Of a stretch of DNA of 64,000 nucleotides, positions 14,519 to 27,633 are shown in pieces. How positions within the stretch are numbered: position 1 is the first letter of the stretch; each line of letters starts with the position of its first letter. Source of the DNA: Anaeramoeba flamelloides (Eukaryota > Metamonada > Anaeramoebidae); contig JANTQA010000015.1 in the NCBI GenBank assembly GCA_027625915.1, positions 186,001 to 250,000 on the forward strand. The letters run 5' to 3'. The position numbers were made by a program, and so were the translations under genes. The notes beneath the pieces were generated by a model. That model worked only from the letters and a program-made list of their open reading frames with translations. It made no database searches and was not told the origin of the DNA.

Positions 14519-16530
14519 TTAAAGTAATTTATTTTTGATCTGTCTTAAAAGATATGGCAAATTAGAAAATTTATCTAGTTGGTAATAATCCACTGCATCA
14601 TTTAATTCTTCAACAACTAATTCGGGGTCGTCATCGGCAGTTAATTCTATTTTATTTGTATAGAGATATTTGATCAGGATTTCCAAACTTTCAATTGTTT
14701 TGCCAGAATAGTCCTTAATTGAATTTGAGTTTTCATCGATTTTATCAAACATTTCCCTAAATAGGCCCGATCTTGCATATAAAATATATTTGTGAACTGG
14801 TATTTCTTCGTATGAAGATTCTTCGCCTTCGCCTTCGTCTTCTTCTTCTTCTTCTTCTTCGTCATCAAAATCATTTTTAATAAGCACATTGAAATTTTTC
14901 GAATCTTCGTCTTTAAATAATTTCAATAAGGCATCTTGAAATTTAAGGTTATACAAATTCTCTACACCAAATTTTTGACAAATTTCTTTTATTAACAAAT
15001 AGTTCTCTTGCTTTCCAGAATAAACCCATTCCAAAAAAAAAATTATTTTTTGGTCGTCATAATCGATCAAGGCCTTTTCGATTTCTTCAATACTTTTATT
15101 TATTCGGAATTCAACAAATTTTTTATGAATTTTAAATTTTTGATTATTCAAAAAGTTATAATCAGTAAACTTGCCCTTTTCAAAAAGAATGAAAAATTCT
15201 GAGCCTGTACCATCAAGGTTTTCATTGCCATAAATATCTGGAATTATAACAAAACTTTGAGGAGTGGAACCAATTTTATAAGGTATGCTTTTGGCAAGAC
15301 TGGGTGTAAATAATTTGTTAACAAAAGCAGTTCCTTTGAATGTGGTATTTTTCATTTGTCTGTAATTACCTCTTTGAGTACCCCAAACATAAATCTCGTT
15401 CATGTCACTTATAGCAGCAATATTGTTGGTACCTCCACCGATTGAAACAATCCTGATGTTTTCTAAACCAGGTAACGGCTCGAATTGATATGTATTTGTA
15501 CTAAGCCCGTTAGACGGTGTTGTGCCGGTAGTCCACACTTGTCCATTTTTAAATAGTAATGAAGAGGACGATGTACAAATAATGTTCTTTACTTCAAACC
15601 CACAAATCTTTGGAACAGCTGTTGGTACAAAAGTTGAAGTGAAGCTCCCACCCAAACCGCAAGATTGTTTCGCATTTCGACCAAACCCCATTAATTTATT
15701 ATCTAAAGTTGTAAAAAACGAGTGGTGAGCGTGTGGTGAGGTAAAGACACGATCAACATTTTCTTGAATTTTTTGCGGGAAAGGTTTGTTGTTATGTATC
15801 TTCACACCCATTTGACCTGTTTTTTTTTTTTTTTTTGTTGTTTTTTATTGAAGGAAACATTATTTTAATTTTTTCTTGTTTTATTTTTTCTCATTTATTT
15901 TTTTTTTTCTGGTCCTTTTGTTTTTCCTCAACCAAATGTGTTTTTTAGTGTTTATTTTATTTTTTTTTTTTTGTTTCTTGGAGCTCACATTTGTTAGTGG
16001 TAACAGCCCAAGTGATTTTTGAAAGAGAAAAAATACAAAGTAAAAAAGAAGAGGAAAAATTAATTTTTAAACAAACCATCGCTATTATACCCGTTTGTAT
16101 ACAACACATTGTCTGTTGAAATAAAATAATTTGTGATCGAAGCACAGTTAATATCTTTTATTTGTATATCACGATCAAGAAACCATTCAACCAAATAAGG
16201 TCGATCATTCTCAAGACCGGTTAAATTTTTGAGAGGAAGTTGTTGATACGAATTACTATTCCCCAGCGTGTATACCTTTCCTGACATCGTTAGAATTAAC
16301 CCAGTTAAAAATCCATGCGCGATTTTTTTTACAATCTCATTCTTGGGTGTCAGAATTTTCTTTATGCTGGAAAAGACTCTATAAATTTCATTTCTGTTGT
16401 TAAGTACTAGGCAATTAGCATTTCCTCCACACCCTTGTTTTACATTCTCAACATTTATTTTCTGTAAACTATTTGTGTTTTCCTTTAAAAGGAATGCTGC
16501 TCTTTCATCTTTTTCTTGATTTGATTCCAT
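14519..16530 (-). CDS. RCC1-repeat protein with two BTB domains
   Basis: Two exons, 16530-16077 and 15816-14519, joined across a 260-bp GT-AG intron; 583 residues. Joining at G|GTTTGT and ACAG|GTC rebuilds NGYNSDGQMGVK, a textbook RCC1-blade turn, which confirms the junction. About six RCC1 blades fill residues 1 to about 340 (for example LTGLILTMSGKVYTLGNS and NIAAISDMNEIYVWGT). A diverged BTB domain follows (about 355-455), then a second BTB (about 465-575, core VHKYILYARSGLFREMF) with a Glu/Asp run of about 20 residues near its start. RCC1 propellers and BTB domains bind proteins; such proteins often act as Cullin-3 adaptors, but the target is unknown. Similar RCC1/BTB proteins are abundant in Anaeramoeba. 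I start at the first ATG (MESNQEK). The gene is divergent from the RGS gene at 17548. Confidence 0.85.
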
Positions 16531-16649
16531 TTGTAATTTGTTTTTTTCTTTCACAATTTTTAGGTCGACTTTGCTTGAATGAAAAAAACCAAAAAATGAG
16601 ACAATTACAATAAATTCTCAACAATCGACACACATTTTTTTCATTATTG

Positions 16650-17105
16650 TTACACTCCTAATAAAAAGATCAAAATTTTCATTCAGCCTTCCAAAAAACT
16701 GTTTTATTATCTGACTATTCCTGATAAATTCTCATAAATTTCAAAAATTTTTTTGTAAAATTTCCATTTTTATAAACCTTCAAAGTGTTTCTTATCAAAC
16801 AGTCCACTGACAAAGAATATTTTGAAGAACAACTAATTTTACAGAGTTTCTTAACACTTGGTTTCAAAAGATGCCTTATTCAAAGTTTGAGCTTAATAAT
16901 TTCAAAAAGGAAAATCAAATAAAAATTTCCAAACAAAAATTGCAATTTATCAGTATTTTAAATTTTGACCATGATAAATAAGCTTCTTTTATTAATTCCC
17001 ATCTTTTAGAATTGGGGATTTTGATGTTTTATAGTCAATCTTGAGATGAAATTTTTTTTTTGGAACACTAAATGAAAATATTGATCTTTTTATTATAAAA
17101 GTAAC
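16650..17105. mobile_element. family F MITE interrupted by repeat G
   Basis: The outer arms, AATAAAAAGATCAAAATTTT at the left and ATTGATCTTTTTATTATAAA at the right, are the inverted ends of family F (other copies at 21228-21420, 30240-30466 and 33594-33800, each about 200 bp). Here the arms are about 450 bp apart because sequence matching repeat G (9785-9975, inverted) lies between them, about 16745-16985. It occupies the divergent promoter region of the RCC1/BTB and RGS genes. Confidence 0.55.
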
Positions 17106-17547
17106 AATATCTACCATCAGTTAGTCCTTTTGATTATGTTTTTTTTTTTTTTCAGAAAACTCATGATAATAAGGGTATCTTTTCACTTTATTTTATGAAT
17201 TGGAATTAAACCAATTTAAGAATGGGTACTCAAATATTATTATTTGTTGTTAACTTTACAAACAAAAATAAAACAACCGAACCGTATTTTTATGGGTTTG
17301 GAAAAAAATTCACTTAAAAAATTTCTCCAACATTTATTTATTTTAAAAAAAGAAAATATTGCAAAAAGTATCAAGTGTTATGTCTTAATAATATATTGTA
17401 CATTGGCGTTGAGTTATCTGGACGGTCAAAAAGATTTTATAAAATCACCAAAAACTGAAAAAATAATTTTTCAAGTTTATTTTTTCAAAAAAACATTCAA
17501 CTTTTTTTTTTTGTTCTCTTTTTTTGTTGAATCCGGCCAAATTGAAG

Positions 17548-19365
17548 ATGAAAGCAAAATTACCGTTTAGATCAATAGCGTTTCGGAAAAATTCTTTACA
17601 AATAACCAAGCGAACACAAACCCAATCCAGTACACCACAAACCTCCAAAAAAAAAAAAAAAGTAAGTAGAAGCCAGTCTGTTGATAATAGAAAGTCCAAT
17701 GGGTTAAAAACCCTAAAAAAAATGCTTGAATCGCAATACGAAGAATTAAAGATACGGAAAATAAGGACGAAACAATCAAAAATGAGTGGATCCACCTCAA
17801 GGAAATTAAAACTACTTGAAAAAAGATTATTGGATCAAGAGTCACAAAATCTTGAATTACAAAAATCTTTAATTCAGATCAGAAAATTAACAAACACAAA
17901 CAACTTAACAAGGAGTAAAAATGAAAATGAAATTGGTAAGGAGGAACTTGGAAAAGAAGAAGAAAATGATAATGAAAAAGAAAATGAAAATGAACTTTCA
18001 AAAGAAAAAGAGATTGAAAATGAAAAAGAGAAAAAAAAAGAAAAACAACTTGAAAAAGAAAATGGAATCGAAGCAAAAAGAGAAAAAAAAGAAGAACATG
18101 AAAAAGAAAAGGAAAAAAAAAATGAAAGTGAGGTGTCTGAGAAATATCCTTTTCAAAAAAAAATAATCTGCGATTTAGAAAAAAACTTGATCGAAATCAA
18201 GAATTCAAAAAAACAGAAAAAATTGCAAAACCTAATCGGCAATAAGCAAGAAAAATTAAAAGAATGGATAAACAAAAATAATCAATTGCTAATCGAACTA
18301 CAGCACACACGACTCGTTTACGAGACAGAAAAAAAAACGACAGAGAGGTATTTTGATAAAATGGGGACTAATAAAGAAGGAATTGAAAAATTAATGATCC
18401 AAGAATTAACTTTACGAAAATTAAAAGACGTTGTAAAACAAAAAAAATTTAAGATTAAAAAAGTCAGGTTTAAATTGGAGAAAATCAATAACCCCAAAAC
18501 AAAATATTTTTCAAACAAAATGAAATTGCGAAATTTATTTTACAAATCCCGACTCGGAATAAAAGAAAACAAATATCTGAATGAACAAATCGAAAAACTA
18601 TCATTTATAATCGAAAACTCTGAAGAATTTTCTGATTTGAGTTCAATTGAAAGCTCATTTAAAAAGCATGCTGAGAAGAAAAAAAAAAAAACAAACCAAA
18701 TCGATTTCTTTCAAAAATTAAATAAAGATGAAATCAATGAATACGGGGAAAATAGCAATGATGACATTAGCGACAATGGAAATGAAAATAGTACTGGAAG
18801 CGAAAGGGAAAAGGAAGGTGAAATAGAGAAAGAGAAAGAGAAAGAAAAAGAAAAAGAAAACAAAAATAACAATAAAAATGAAAATGAAAATGTAAATGTA
18901 AATGAAAATCTAAAGAATTTTAATCAGAATTTGAACAGATCTGATGAATCTATTTTATTAATAAATAAAGTCTCTTTGTCAAGATCACGTAGCGACAATC
19001 ATTTATTTCAAGAGCAAAATAATTTTCATGAGAATAGAAAATTCCAAAATAAATTAAAATCAAACAGTAATGAGATTTTGAATAAAAATACTGGTATCGA
19101 ATCACTTGAAATATTTTTGCGTATACCAATTGGAATTATTTTTTTTAAAGAGTATTTATCTGAAAAGGTAAATCAAGAAAATATCCTTTTTTTTGAAGAA
19201 ATTAAAGAATTTAAGCACACGTGCCGCACATTTAAGGTAATCCCTTTATATTTTAATTCTCATTTTTATTTATTTTCATCTGCTATCTAGCTATTATATT
19301 GAAATTTATATTATGGCTTTAATCCTAATTATTTATGAATCTTTCATATCCTCAATTGCTGATAC

Positions 19366-19396
<31 letters not shown>

Positions 19397-22300
19397 TCCA
19401 CAACCATTTTAAAAAAGTTTGGTTTCGAATTTGAATTCAAAGTAAACTCTGTTTCAGTCAAAGGGTATCCAAAAAAAAACATTTTTTTCAAGAATCAATT
19501 ATTTTATATAATTGACCTTTGAAGAAAAAATAAGAAATAAGCAGAATAATACACATCAAAGATTTGTTGATATATGTCTGCCGGAAAACTAATTAATCAA
19601 TACATTATCTTAAAAATTGAAAAACTCTAATTCTTTGGGCCATATTGAGAAAAACAAGAATGTTCGTTTTGACCATCTATTGATATTTGAATAATAAATA
19701 GGAAACAAGTTTCACTTCATTTTCGATACTTTTCTTTTAGAAATCAAGTCCCGAACCGAAGTGTGTTGATATTTGTGGTCTCTATTTGAAAAAAGGAAAT
19801 GAAAATGAAGAGAAAAATTTTCACATTTATTAATCAAATATCAGGATCAAAGATCTGAATAGAATTCCAATAGAAATCATTATGATTTCTCAACAATCAT
19901 TTCCATGGTTCCAATAACCTTAGAATAATACATTTTTACCAAGTGACTATTGATCTTGCAATAAAAAAATTTTTTGCAACTTAATTACGTTTGAAAAAAA
20001 AAATCAAAAAAATCAAAACAAAAATGTACAAAAATTTGAAAAAATGATTGAAATTTGAAAAAATGATTGAAATTTGAAAAATTTCCAAAATAAATTTTTT
20101 CTTCTAATTCCCATTCAAACCCTTTAAACACATGTATTTCACCCATTACAACTGTTCCCCCTTGGCTGGAAAATAGTTTAGTTTTTAGAGTTACAGTAGT
20201 TTTAAAAAAGTGTGATTTATAATTCCCATTTGAATTTTTAAAAAAAGTGTGATCTTTTTTTAATTAATTATCTAAAACATCTTTTTAATTTAAAAAGTTT
20301 TACAAAAGTTTAATAAATTCAATTAGAAACCCCATTCACCAATTGCATTCTAAATTATTAATCAAATTGTTAGATAGTCTTTTAACAAAACCATCTGACG
20401 AGCGTGCTCATCTTTTATGAAATTTTCTTATCTTTTGCATTTTGGAATATATTTGAATAAAAAATAAGAGTGCGACATTACACTACAAGGAAAAAATAAA
20501 TCCTGAAAATTAAAGTTAGCCAAAACTACATATTGGATTTCAGTTATACTTCTTTTATAAATTATTTTTTCAAAGTTATGATAATTTTTATAATTAATAA
20601 AAGATAGCTATTAAACTCATGAAGATCCGAATACCCCACTTTTCAAAATTGCTGACTTTTGAAAAAAACACCTATTTTTGGGGTATTTTTTTTTTTTGAA
20701 ATAAGTTATAACGAATGAATTTTTGATTGAACAATAAGTAAGAAAAAATAATAAATGTTAAAAAAAAATTGCAGAAAAAAAAAACGGGGAATATATATAT
20801 ATATATATATATTAAAACTCAAAAGTGAAAAAAAATAAAATGATAAAAAATATTTCAAAAACAAGAAAAAAAAATCAGTTTTTCAATTTAGTTTAGCGAT
20901 ATATTTTGAAAGAAATATTTGACTTTATACTAAAATTGAAAAATATGATTCCTTTTTAGAATATTAAAAAAATATATATTAAAACAATCTCTCCACTGAG
21001 TCAAATAAAAATTTCATAAAAATTTCAAAATTTAAAATGTAAAAAAATATTACTGAAAATTTTCATTTTTTTATTCAATTCCAATTAATATCTAATAAAG
21101 TTGTAAACCCTTTTCAAAATTGTTATCATATAATGGTGTTTATTATGTGAGTGTGTTTCAAAAATACAAAATTTAGAGATTTTTTTTTGAAAAAATTTTC
21201 CTGGTTATGTACTGTTAATTCAAAAATTAAAGGATCAAAATTTTCATTCAACTTTCCAAAAGAAAACACAAATAAAAACTCAAAATAATCACCAAAAGAC
21301 GACAATTCTAAAAGGGGAATAAATAATTTAGCTTTATTTCATAATTAAAAATTTGTATTCGATCCTTTACGTTGAAACCCTTTTTTGGAAAGATAAATGA
21401 AAATTTTATTCAATTTATTTTTCTGCCAATAGTAATTTATTAGATTGGTTGTTTGTTGAAGTAGAGGTGATAAAAATAATTTTTTTTTAGATCATAAATT
21501 GTGAATAGCCAAAGAATTCATTTCTTTTTTTCCACTCTTCTTTCTTTTGTTTTTCGAAATGAATAATTTTTAATTTTTGGTTTGATAAGTGATTTTGGGC
21601 TGAAAAGTTGTGGAATTCAATTTAAAGATGTCACAAAAGTGTAAAATTGGTAATGGAAATATTTTAAAAAACAATTTTTAATGGTGTAATTTGTTTATAA
21701 AAGTGATATGGGTTATAATTCGGGTTTATTACATCAATGGTTTCAATATAGGATATTATTTTGAATGTAAACACCCTTTCAAAAATTGTGACTCACCTGA
21801 AATAATAAATTGAAATATAAATATATCCTTTCGTATTCAAGAACAACAAAGAATTAAATCTGATTTGTAATTCACTTTTAAATCATTCTAAATATATAAA
21901 AACCTGGTATTTTAAAAATTAAAAAACTAAAATTCAGAAAAACTAAAAAAAAGTGAAATCACAATTTTTGAAATGAGCATTACAGATTTTTTATTACTGA
22001 AATTTCACTAAAAAAAAGTTAACAACAAGATTTTTAACTAATAATAATTAAATTCATTTTATAAGACATTAAATCGTCTCAATTTTCTTAATGATTAATT
22101 GTCTTTTCGAAGATCTTTTTTTTTTCTACATGATATTTGGCATAAAAAAAAAAAAAAAGCAAGTTAAAAAACAAAAAAAAAGTTTTTTTCAAAGTTGGTA
22201 AAAAATCAAAAAAAAAAACCAACATCCCATTTTTATCAAAAATACTCAAAAAACATCCACTATCCTTTTATTTAAAATTTTGTAGTTTAATTATTTCTAA

Positions 22301-24070
22301 GAAATCGTGAATGCTTCGTTGAGAGGTAGTTGTTTAATCGCTGCCATTTTTTCTTTTTGATCCTATCTTTTTTGATCGTTCCAGTTCCAGTTTTTGTTTT
22401 TTGTCTTTACTTTTTATTTCCAAGTTACCCATACCGATTAGTTTCTGTCCTTCCAGTATTAGTAGGTAACCACTTGATTTTTATCATTAGTGACTCTTCT
22501 TTCCAATAAAAAGGAAATTCAACAAGGGAAAAAATAGAAAAAAATAAATAATTTTTTTTTAACAAAATATCGATGGAAAAATATAAAATCACAAAAACCA
22601 AAGAAAAATTTTACAAACTTTTTTTTTTATTTAAATTTTTTTCAAGTTATTTTTTTATTATAAGTAACTATCCAATTTTTCGTTATAAATTTTTCTTTAT
22701 AAGATAATTACTTTTAAATTATATATCTTCGAATATTTTTTTTAAAATTCAAATTAGATTTTTATTTAAAAGTCATTTAAGAGATTTGGGGTTCTAATGA
22801 TTATATATATATATATATGTTTAAATATAACTATAAATCAATAATAAATTCATTACATCTTTTTTTTTCTTTTTTTCTTTTATTGATTAAATTTCAAATT
22901 CTTAAATACAATACTTAATAGAAAATTAAAAAAGAATCAAAAATGATTTATCAAAAATTTATAAAGCCTGGGGCGTTATTCGAAATTAATCTTAGTTCTG
23001 GGTGTAAAAAAAAAATACTAAGGAATTTTGAACAAAAGAAATTCACGATCGATATTTATGATGAGGCCCAACAACAGGTATTTGACCATATGAATTTAAA
23101 TTGGTGGGATTCGTTTCAGAAAACGATCTATTATCAACAATTTCAAAAAGAATTTTTGAATAACCCTTCGTTTCAAAAAAGTTTAAATAATAAAAAATTT
23201 TATTTATTATATCAGCCTAAGCAATATTCACAGTCACTCAATGAAGAATTCACATTTAAGGGCAAAACAAGGAATATTGATGCACTGGGGGAGGAATTAA
23301 TAATTTCCATCATAGATATATTTCAAACATATTTCCAAAATAATAGAAAACGGATAAATTTAAAGATGATTTCTAAATCGATCCCATTTAGAAAATTTGT
23401 CAAACAAACAGCACAATTACAAAAATTTAGATTAACAAAAAATACAACATACGAGCAAAAATTTTCGTTTTTTATAAATCTTTATAATACATTAGTTTTG
23501 CATAGTTTTATTATTAATGATATTCCAAAGGATAAAAATTCTCTTAAAAAATTTTTAAAAAACTCTGTATATAAATTGAATGGACAATATTGGTCTTTAA
23601 ACGATATTTATCACGGGATATTGCGTTCTAATAAAAAACGGAATAAAGGTTCTAATTTTTATTTCAAAATTGATGACATTAACAAATCCAAATTTGCTCT
23701 TAAAAAAATTGATCCAAGAGTACATTTCTGTTTAATTAATAATGATGTTCCATCATTTATCAATATAATAACTTCACAAAATTTTGATGAAAAGTTATCT
23801 CAGTCTACAAATTTCGTTCTTTCTTCAAAAATTAAGATTATTAGAAAAACAATCTTTTTACCAAGGGTATTTTCCATATATCTAAACGACTTTGGCGGTT
23901 CAGAAAATCTGTTCAACTGGCTAAAAGCCAATTTAAATGGAAATTTCAAATTAGATAACAAATTAAATTATACCTATAAATTCATGCCTAATAATAACAA
24001 TATAAGCAAAATTTCTTTTGATTTTAATAGAACTTTATTACAAAGATTTTGGAAATCACAAATTGATTAA
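17548..24070 (+). CDS. coiled-coil/RGS/DUF547 fusion protein
   Basis: Two exons, 17548-19236 and 22922-24070, total 945 residues. Residues 1 to about 525 are basic then Lys/Glu-rich and strongly coiled-coil. An RGS domain starts near 530 (PIGIIFFKEYLSEKVNQENI) and is cut after CRTFK; it resumes in exon 2 (MIYQKFIKPGALFEINLS, then DEAQQQVFDHMNLNWWDSF). RGS domains speed GTP hydrolysis by G-alpha or act as scaffolds. A DUF547 domain follows, with FFINLYNTLVLHSFI, DPRVHF and LPRVFSIYLNDFGG. The usual NCGAxSCP-like turn after DPRVHF is replaced by CLINNDVPSF, so the family cysteine at that point is missing. The 3685-bp intron is phase 0 (AAG|GTAATC ... TAATAG|AAA). Its function is unknown; by architecture a G-protein signalling scaffold. 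Confidence 0.8.
19443..20180 (-). mobile_element. TIR element family A, copy 3
   Basis: Full-length inverted copy of the 7560-8261 element. It begins AAACTCTGTTTCAGTCAAAG and ends with GGCTGGAAAATAGTTTA, the eroded partner end. It lies just inside the large intron of the RGS/DUF547 gene. A short tandem repeat of GATTGAAATTTGAAAAA occurs near its left-family end (about 20045-20080). Confidence 0.65.
21228..21420. mobile_element. family F MITE, copy 2
   Basis: Inverted arms GGATCAAAATTTTCATTCAA and (right) AAATGAAAATTTTATTCAAT bound about 190 bp. This is the arm sequence seen at 16650, 30240 and 33594. No coding capacity. It lies in the RGS-gene intron. Confidence 0.5.
22310..22510. other. higher-GC non-repeat segment in intron
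   Basis: About 200 bp with noticeably more G+C than its surroundings and no match to the window's repeats. On the minus strand it contains a short hairpin (GGTTACC paired with GGGTAAC), three ACTAAT words, and a small frame beginning MGNLEIKSKDKK that ends after about 32 codons. It could be a small nested gene, a non-coding RNA, or a remnant of an older exon. I cannot decide between these. Confidence 0.3.
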
Positions 24071-24375
24071 ATTGCCAGTATTGTTGCTCTTCGTCGTAAT
24101 AGTGTTTTTGGTTAAAATAAAATATCAATTAATTAACTAATTCTTCAATAAATTGGATATAATCAATAAATATATAAATATTGTGAACAAAAATTTTTTT
24201 ATTTTTTTATGTATTTTTTGACATTTGAAATAACAAAAAAAAATCTTTTTGTTTTATACTTGAAAGGAAAGTTCATTTTACTAAGAACTTTTTGCCTTTT
24301 TATATATTCAACAAATTAAAAAAAAAAAGCATACATAATTTTTTCTAGTATTTCATTTTTGATTAGAATATCGAT

Positions 24376-24901
24376 TTAAACTATTTTTCAGTCAAATGTG
24401 ATGTTGTAATGGGTTGTATCAGTTTAATGGGTTTGCCTGGATATTAGAAGAAAAAATTTATTTTTGAAATTTTCAAAATTGAAATCATTTTTTCACAGTT
24501 TTTTCTTTTTTGGATTTTTTTTTTGACTCGTTATTATTTTGCAACATTTTTTTTTGTTGAAAGACTAAGAGCCACTTGATAAAAATGTGTTATTATAAGG
24601 TTATAGAAGGTGTGAAAATGGTTTTGAGAAACATAATTTTCATTTCTATTGCTATTTTATTTGGATCTTCAATCCAAGATCAATAATCGCATTGTTGTTT
24701 TTCTTAATAGGGAAACAAAGAATTTGGGTTTTTCTGTTTTTTTAAAAAAATGTTTTATTTGATTAATTAGAAGTATATAATATCAACAGTACTTTAATAT
24801 CTATTATTTAACATATTTATTATTTGTTTTTGATCAGAAAATTTTAAAAAATCCTTGATATATCCAACAAATGTTTACCTCTTTCACAGAAACAGAGTTT
24901 A
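24376..24901 (+). mobile_element. TIR element family A, copy 4 (shortened)
   Basis: Left end AACTATTTTTCAGTCAAATG, right end (reversed) AACTCTGTTTCTGTGAAAGA, with TA outside. The interior is similar to 7560-8261 but about 180 bp shorter, so part has been lost. It lies about 300 bp after the stop codon of the RGS/DUF547 gene. Confidence 0.65.
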
Positions 24902-27633
24902 TTTTTGGGAACAAAAAGTGAAATTCTTTTTTTTTTTTTGAAGGAGGAAATTAATTTCCTTTTGCAGCACTAACTAAAAGTGAAATTCTTGAAAGGTTCG
25001 GTACCTTGTGTTAAAATATGTTACTGAGTTAAGATAAAAAGGAAAATTTTGAAATGGTTTTAATGATTCAACAATGATAATATATAATGAAAAATAAGAA
25101 GTAATAAAATTCAGATTTGAATAATTATTATTAAAAGAATAATACTTTCACAATAGACATTTACTAATAAAATAAAATAATATTCTATAAAATTGTAAAA
25201 AAAATCAATTATATATACTTGCTGATAGTTTTCAAAAAATAAAATTGTTAATATTAATTTTTATCTAATTATATTGAGTTAATATCATTGTATTAGGTTT
25301 TATTATAATGTCAACTTATTGATAGACCAATTGCGAAAATAATATATTTGATAAACTCCATAAAAAGCTTAAAAGAATACTTTAATCAGTTAAAATTTTA
25401 TAGATAAAAAATAGTAAGATAAGAATATTGAATTGTTATATAAATAATTTATCTTAAAAACTCTTTTTTTTTTTTTTGGTTCTTTTAAAAATTTAATTTG
25501 TTAAAGATTTTTTTTATTAATTATAAATAATAACTCTTAATAATATCCAATAAGTTGAAATCATCAAAACATTCTTAATTTTTTTTTTACTAAAAAATAA
25601 TAAATCCTGCATACCGAGTTTGAAATAATAAGAAAATGTTATAAAGCAAATATGTAACTTTGGAGCAAAACCTAATACTGGAATAATTTTTAATTTGATC
25701 AATAACTGTATTTTTCAAAAATTTATTTTATCTTATGAAAATTAAGAAAAGATATTTCGTCAGAATAGTATCGATAGGGTAGTCTAAAGTTTATTTAAAA
25801 TAAAGAATTTAAATCTTCTAATCTAATTTTTCAAAGGGATCAATTGAACCATCAGATTCATTTTTGGGAGTCTTTTTAAATTGGACATGATTCATCCTCT
25901 CTAAATTATCGATTATTTTTTTTTTCATTATAGTAAAAGTGAAATTTTACACACTAGTTTCCCTTATATATGAATTCCCTTTTAGATATTAAAGCATGAA
26001 ATCATAGATTTCCCCATTATAAATTAATGAAAATAATTGAAGCTATTAGAGTTTAAAATTATTTCATTAAGATTTATTTCTTGTAATATTTTTGAAAAAT
26101 TAATCTATCTTTATGATGGGCTTACCCATAAAAAATTATCAATATTTTCTATAATTTCCTTCTTTTCATATTTTAACATAAAGGACAAAATTTATTTCAT
26201 TTTTTTTTTTTTTTTGATTGTGCCGAAATGTCTAAAGAGTAAATTAGTTTACGTATTGAATTTTAAAATGTTTGTTTTGAATGATAACTAGTGGTATTTT
26301 AGTGAATTCGAAAAAATATGCTTCTTATAATTCTTGACTGTGATATTTTAAATATTACCAAGAGAGAATTCAAATTTGTTTATTTTTGAGAAATTAAAAA
26401 AAATTACAAGAATTATTATATAAAAAACGGGTGATTTAATACTAGTAATTAAAATAAAATACAAAATAGATTAAATACAAACAAATATATTTTCAATTTT
26501 TTAATATAAAATATATAAAAAAAATATTAAAAATCCAAAAAATTTTTTAATAATTTTGAAAATTTTTCTCTAATACAGAATTTCCAAAAATCAACTGTAA
26601 AGTGTGAAACTCAAAGAAATTGATCAATTTAGTCACGAAACTTTAAACAGATATTTTAAATTATTATTTTATGGTAAAAAAATTCAAATTGGGTATGCCA
26701 GATTATTAAAAGAGTCGTTTTATTTTCACTTTTTTTGAAAATTGGTATAAGCTGCTATAACTGATCTACATAAATTTTACTAATTTAATTTATCCTATAC
26801 TACTTCTAATTTTAATAATTTGAAACTCTAACCATTATCCCAAAAAGTTATTTTGAATAACAAAAAATAATAATTCTAACTTTGAAAATTGCCAAAATTG
26901 AAAGGGAAAACAAGTTCCAAGAATTTGACCTAAGGTGTGAGCTAATTAAATCATCTTTGTAGTTATGTTATTTTTTGTCATTTTTTGAGACTGACCCTGA
27001 AAGAAAATTTTAACTCATTTAATAAATGAAATAAAGTAAAAAAAAATCCTAATAAATAATGAACTCTTTCCAGTGTTTTGTATCATAAATCACAAACTAA
27101 CTTTTTTTTATATAAATATTTTCTTCCAAAAATTTTTTTAAATTCAATTTATTTAGTTTCTTTGATTTTAATTTTCAGCTGAAAGTTTGTTTTTAACACT
27201 AAAAAATATTATTCGAGTAAAAAGGGATAGAATCTTTCGTTACCTCAATTAGAAGAACAAGATTCTAAATAAAAAAATAAAAATTGCTCAAAAAAATAAT
27301 AGCAACAAAAAGATAATTACTCCAAATATTCTACTCTGAATCTGGATCTTCTCCAAGAATAGTTCTGATAAAATGAAGCGAATATTCGTGTATTTGTAAG
27401 AATCAAAATACACATTAATGTTTTACTAAGGGTATAAATTGAATATAATTTATACTAAGGATTAAAAAAATGACGAAAAATGCATTCAAATCAAATATAT
27501 AATAATCAAAACCAAAACAAAGTCATTTTGAGTTGATTATTTCATTCAATAATTAAAGCACTAATAATTCCCAAAAAATAAATAAAAAAAAAAAAAAAAT
27601 TAATTCTATTAAAATGGATTGAAAATAATAATT
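24902..27633. other. AT-rich spacer
   Basis: Between the RGS/DUF547 gene and the MTBP-like gene I see no coding-like frame, no repeat shared with the rest of the window and no RNA gene. The short frames at 25517-25702 (-) and 26037-26291 (+) have the composition of random AT-rich sequence. Confidence 0.5.

Larger units (their letters stand above)
19237..22921 (+). other. 3.7 kb intron inside the RGS domain
   Basis: Bounded by GTAATC and a T-rich tract ending in TAATAG. Flanking exons are in phase 0 and rebuild one continuous RGS domain. The intron holds a full-length inverted family A element (19443-20180), a family F MITE (about 21228-21420), a (TA)n run (about 20794-20812) and an unusual higher-GC segment (22310-22510). 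Other introns in this window are 61 to 260 bp, so most of its length looks like accumulated insertions. Confidence 0.75.

Noticed and set aside
17445-18076. Minus-strand frames opposite the RGS gene
   Set aside because: Antisense shadows of its Lys/Glu-rich N-terminal region.
22310-22510. U6 snRNA
   Set aside because: Only a short GGAACGAT-like word is shared; the ACAGAGA box and the usual 3' stem are not on the same strand.
22943-24070. Stand-alone DUF547 gene starting at the ATG at 22943
   Set aside because: Its first 60 residues are the second half of an RGS domain, and an in-phase acceptor lies at 22921.
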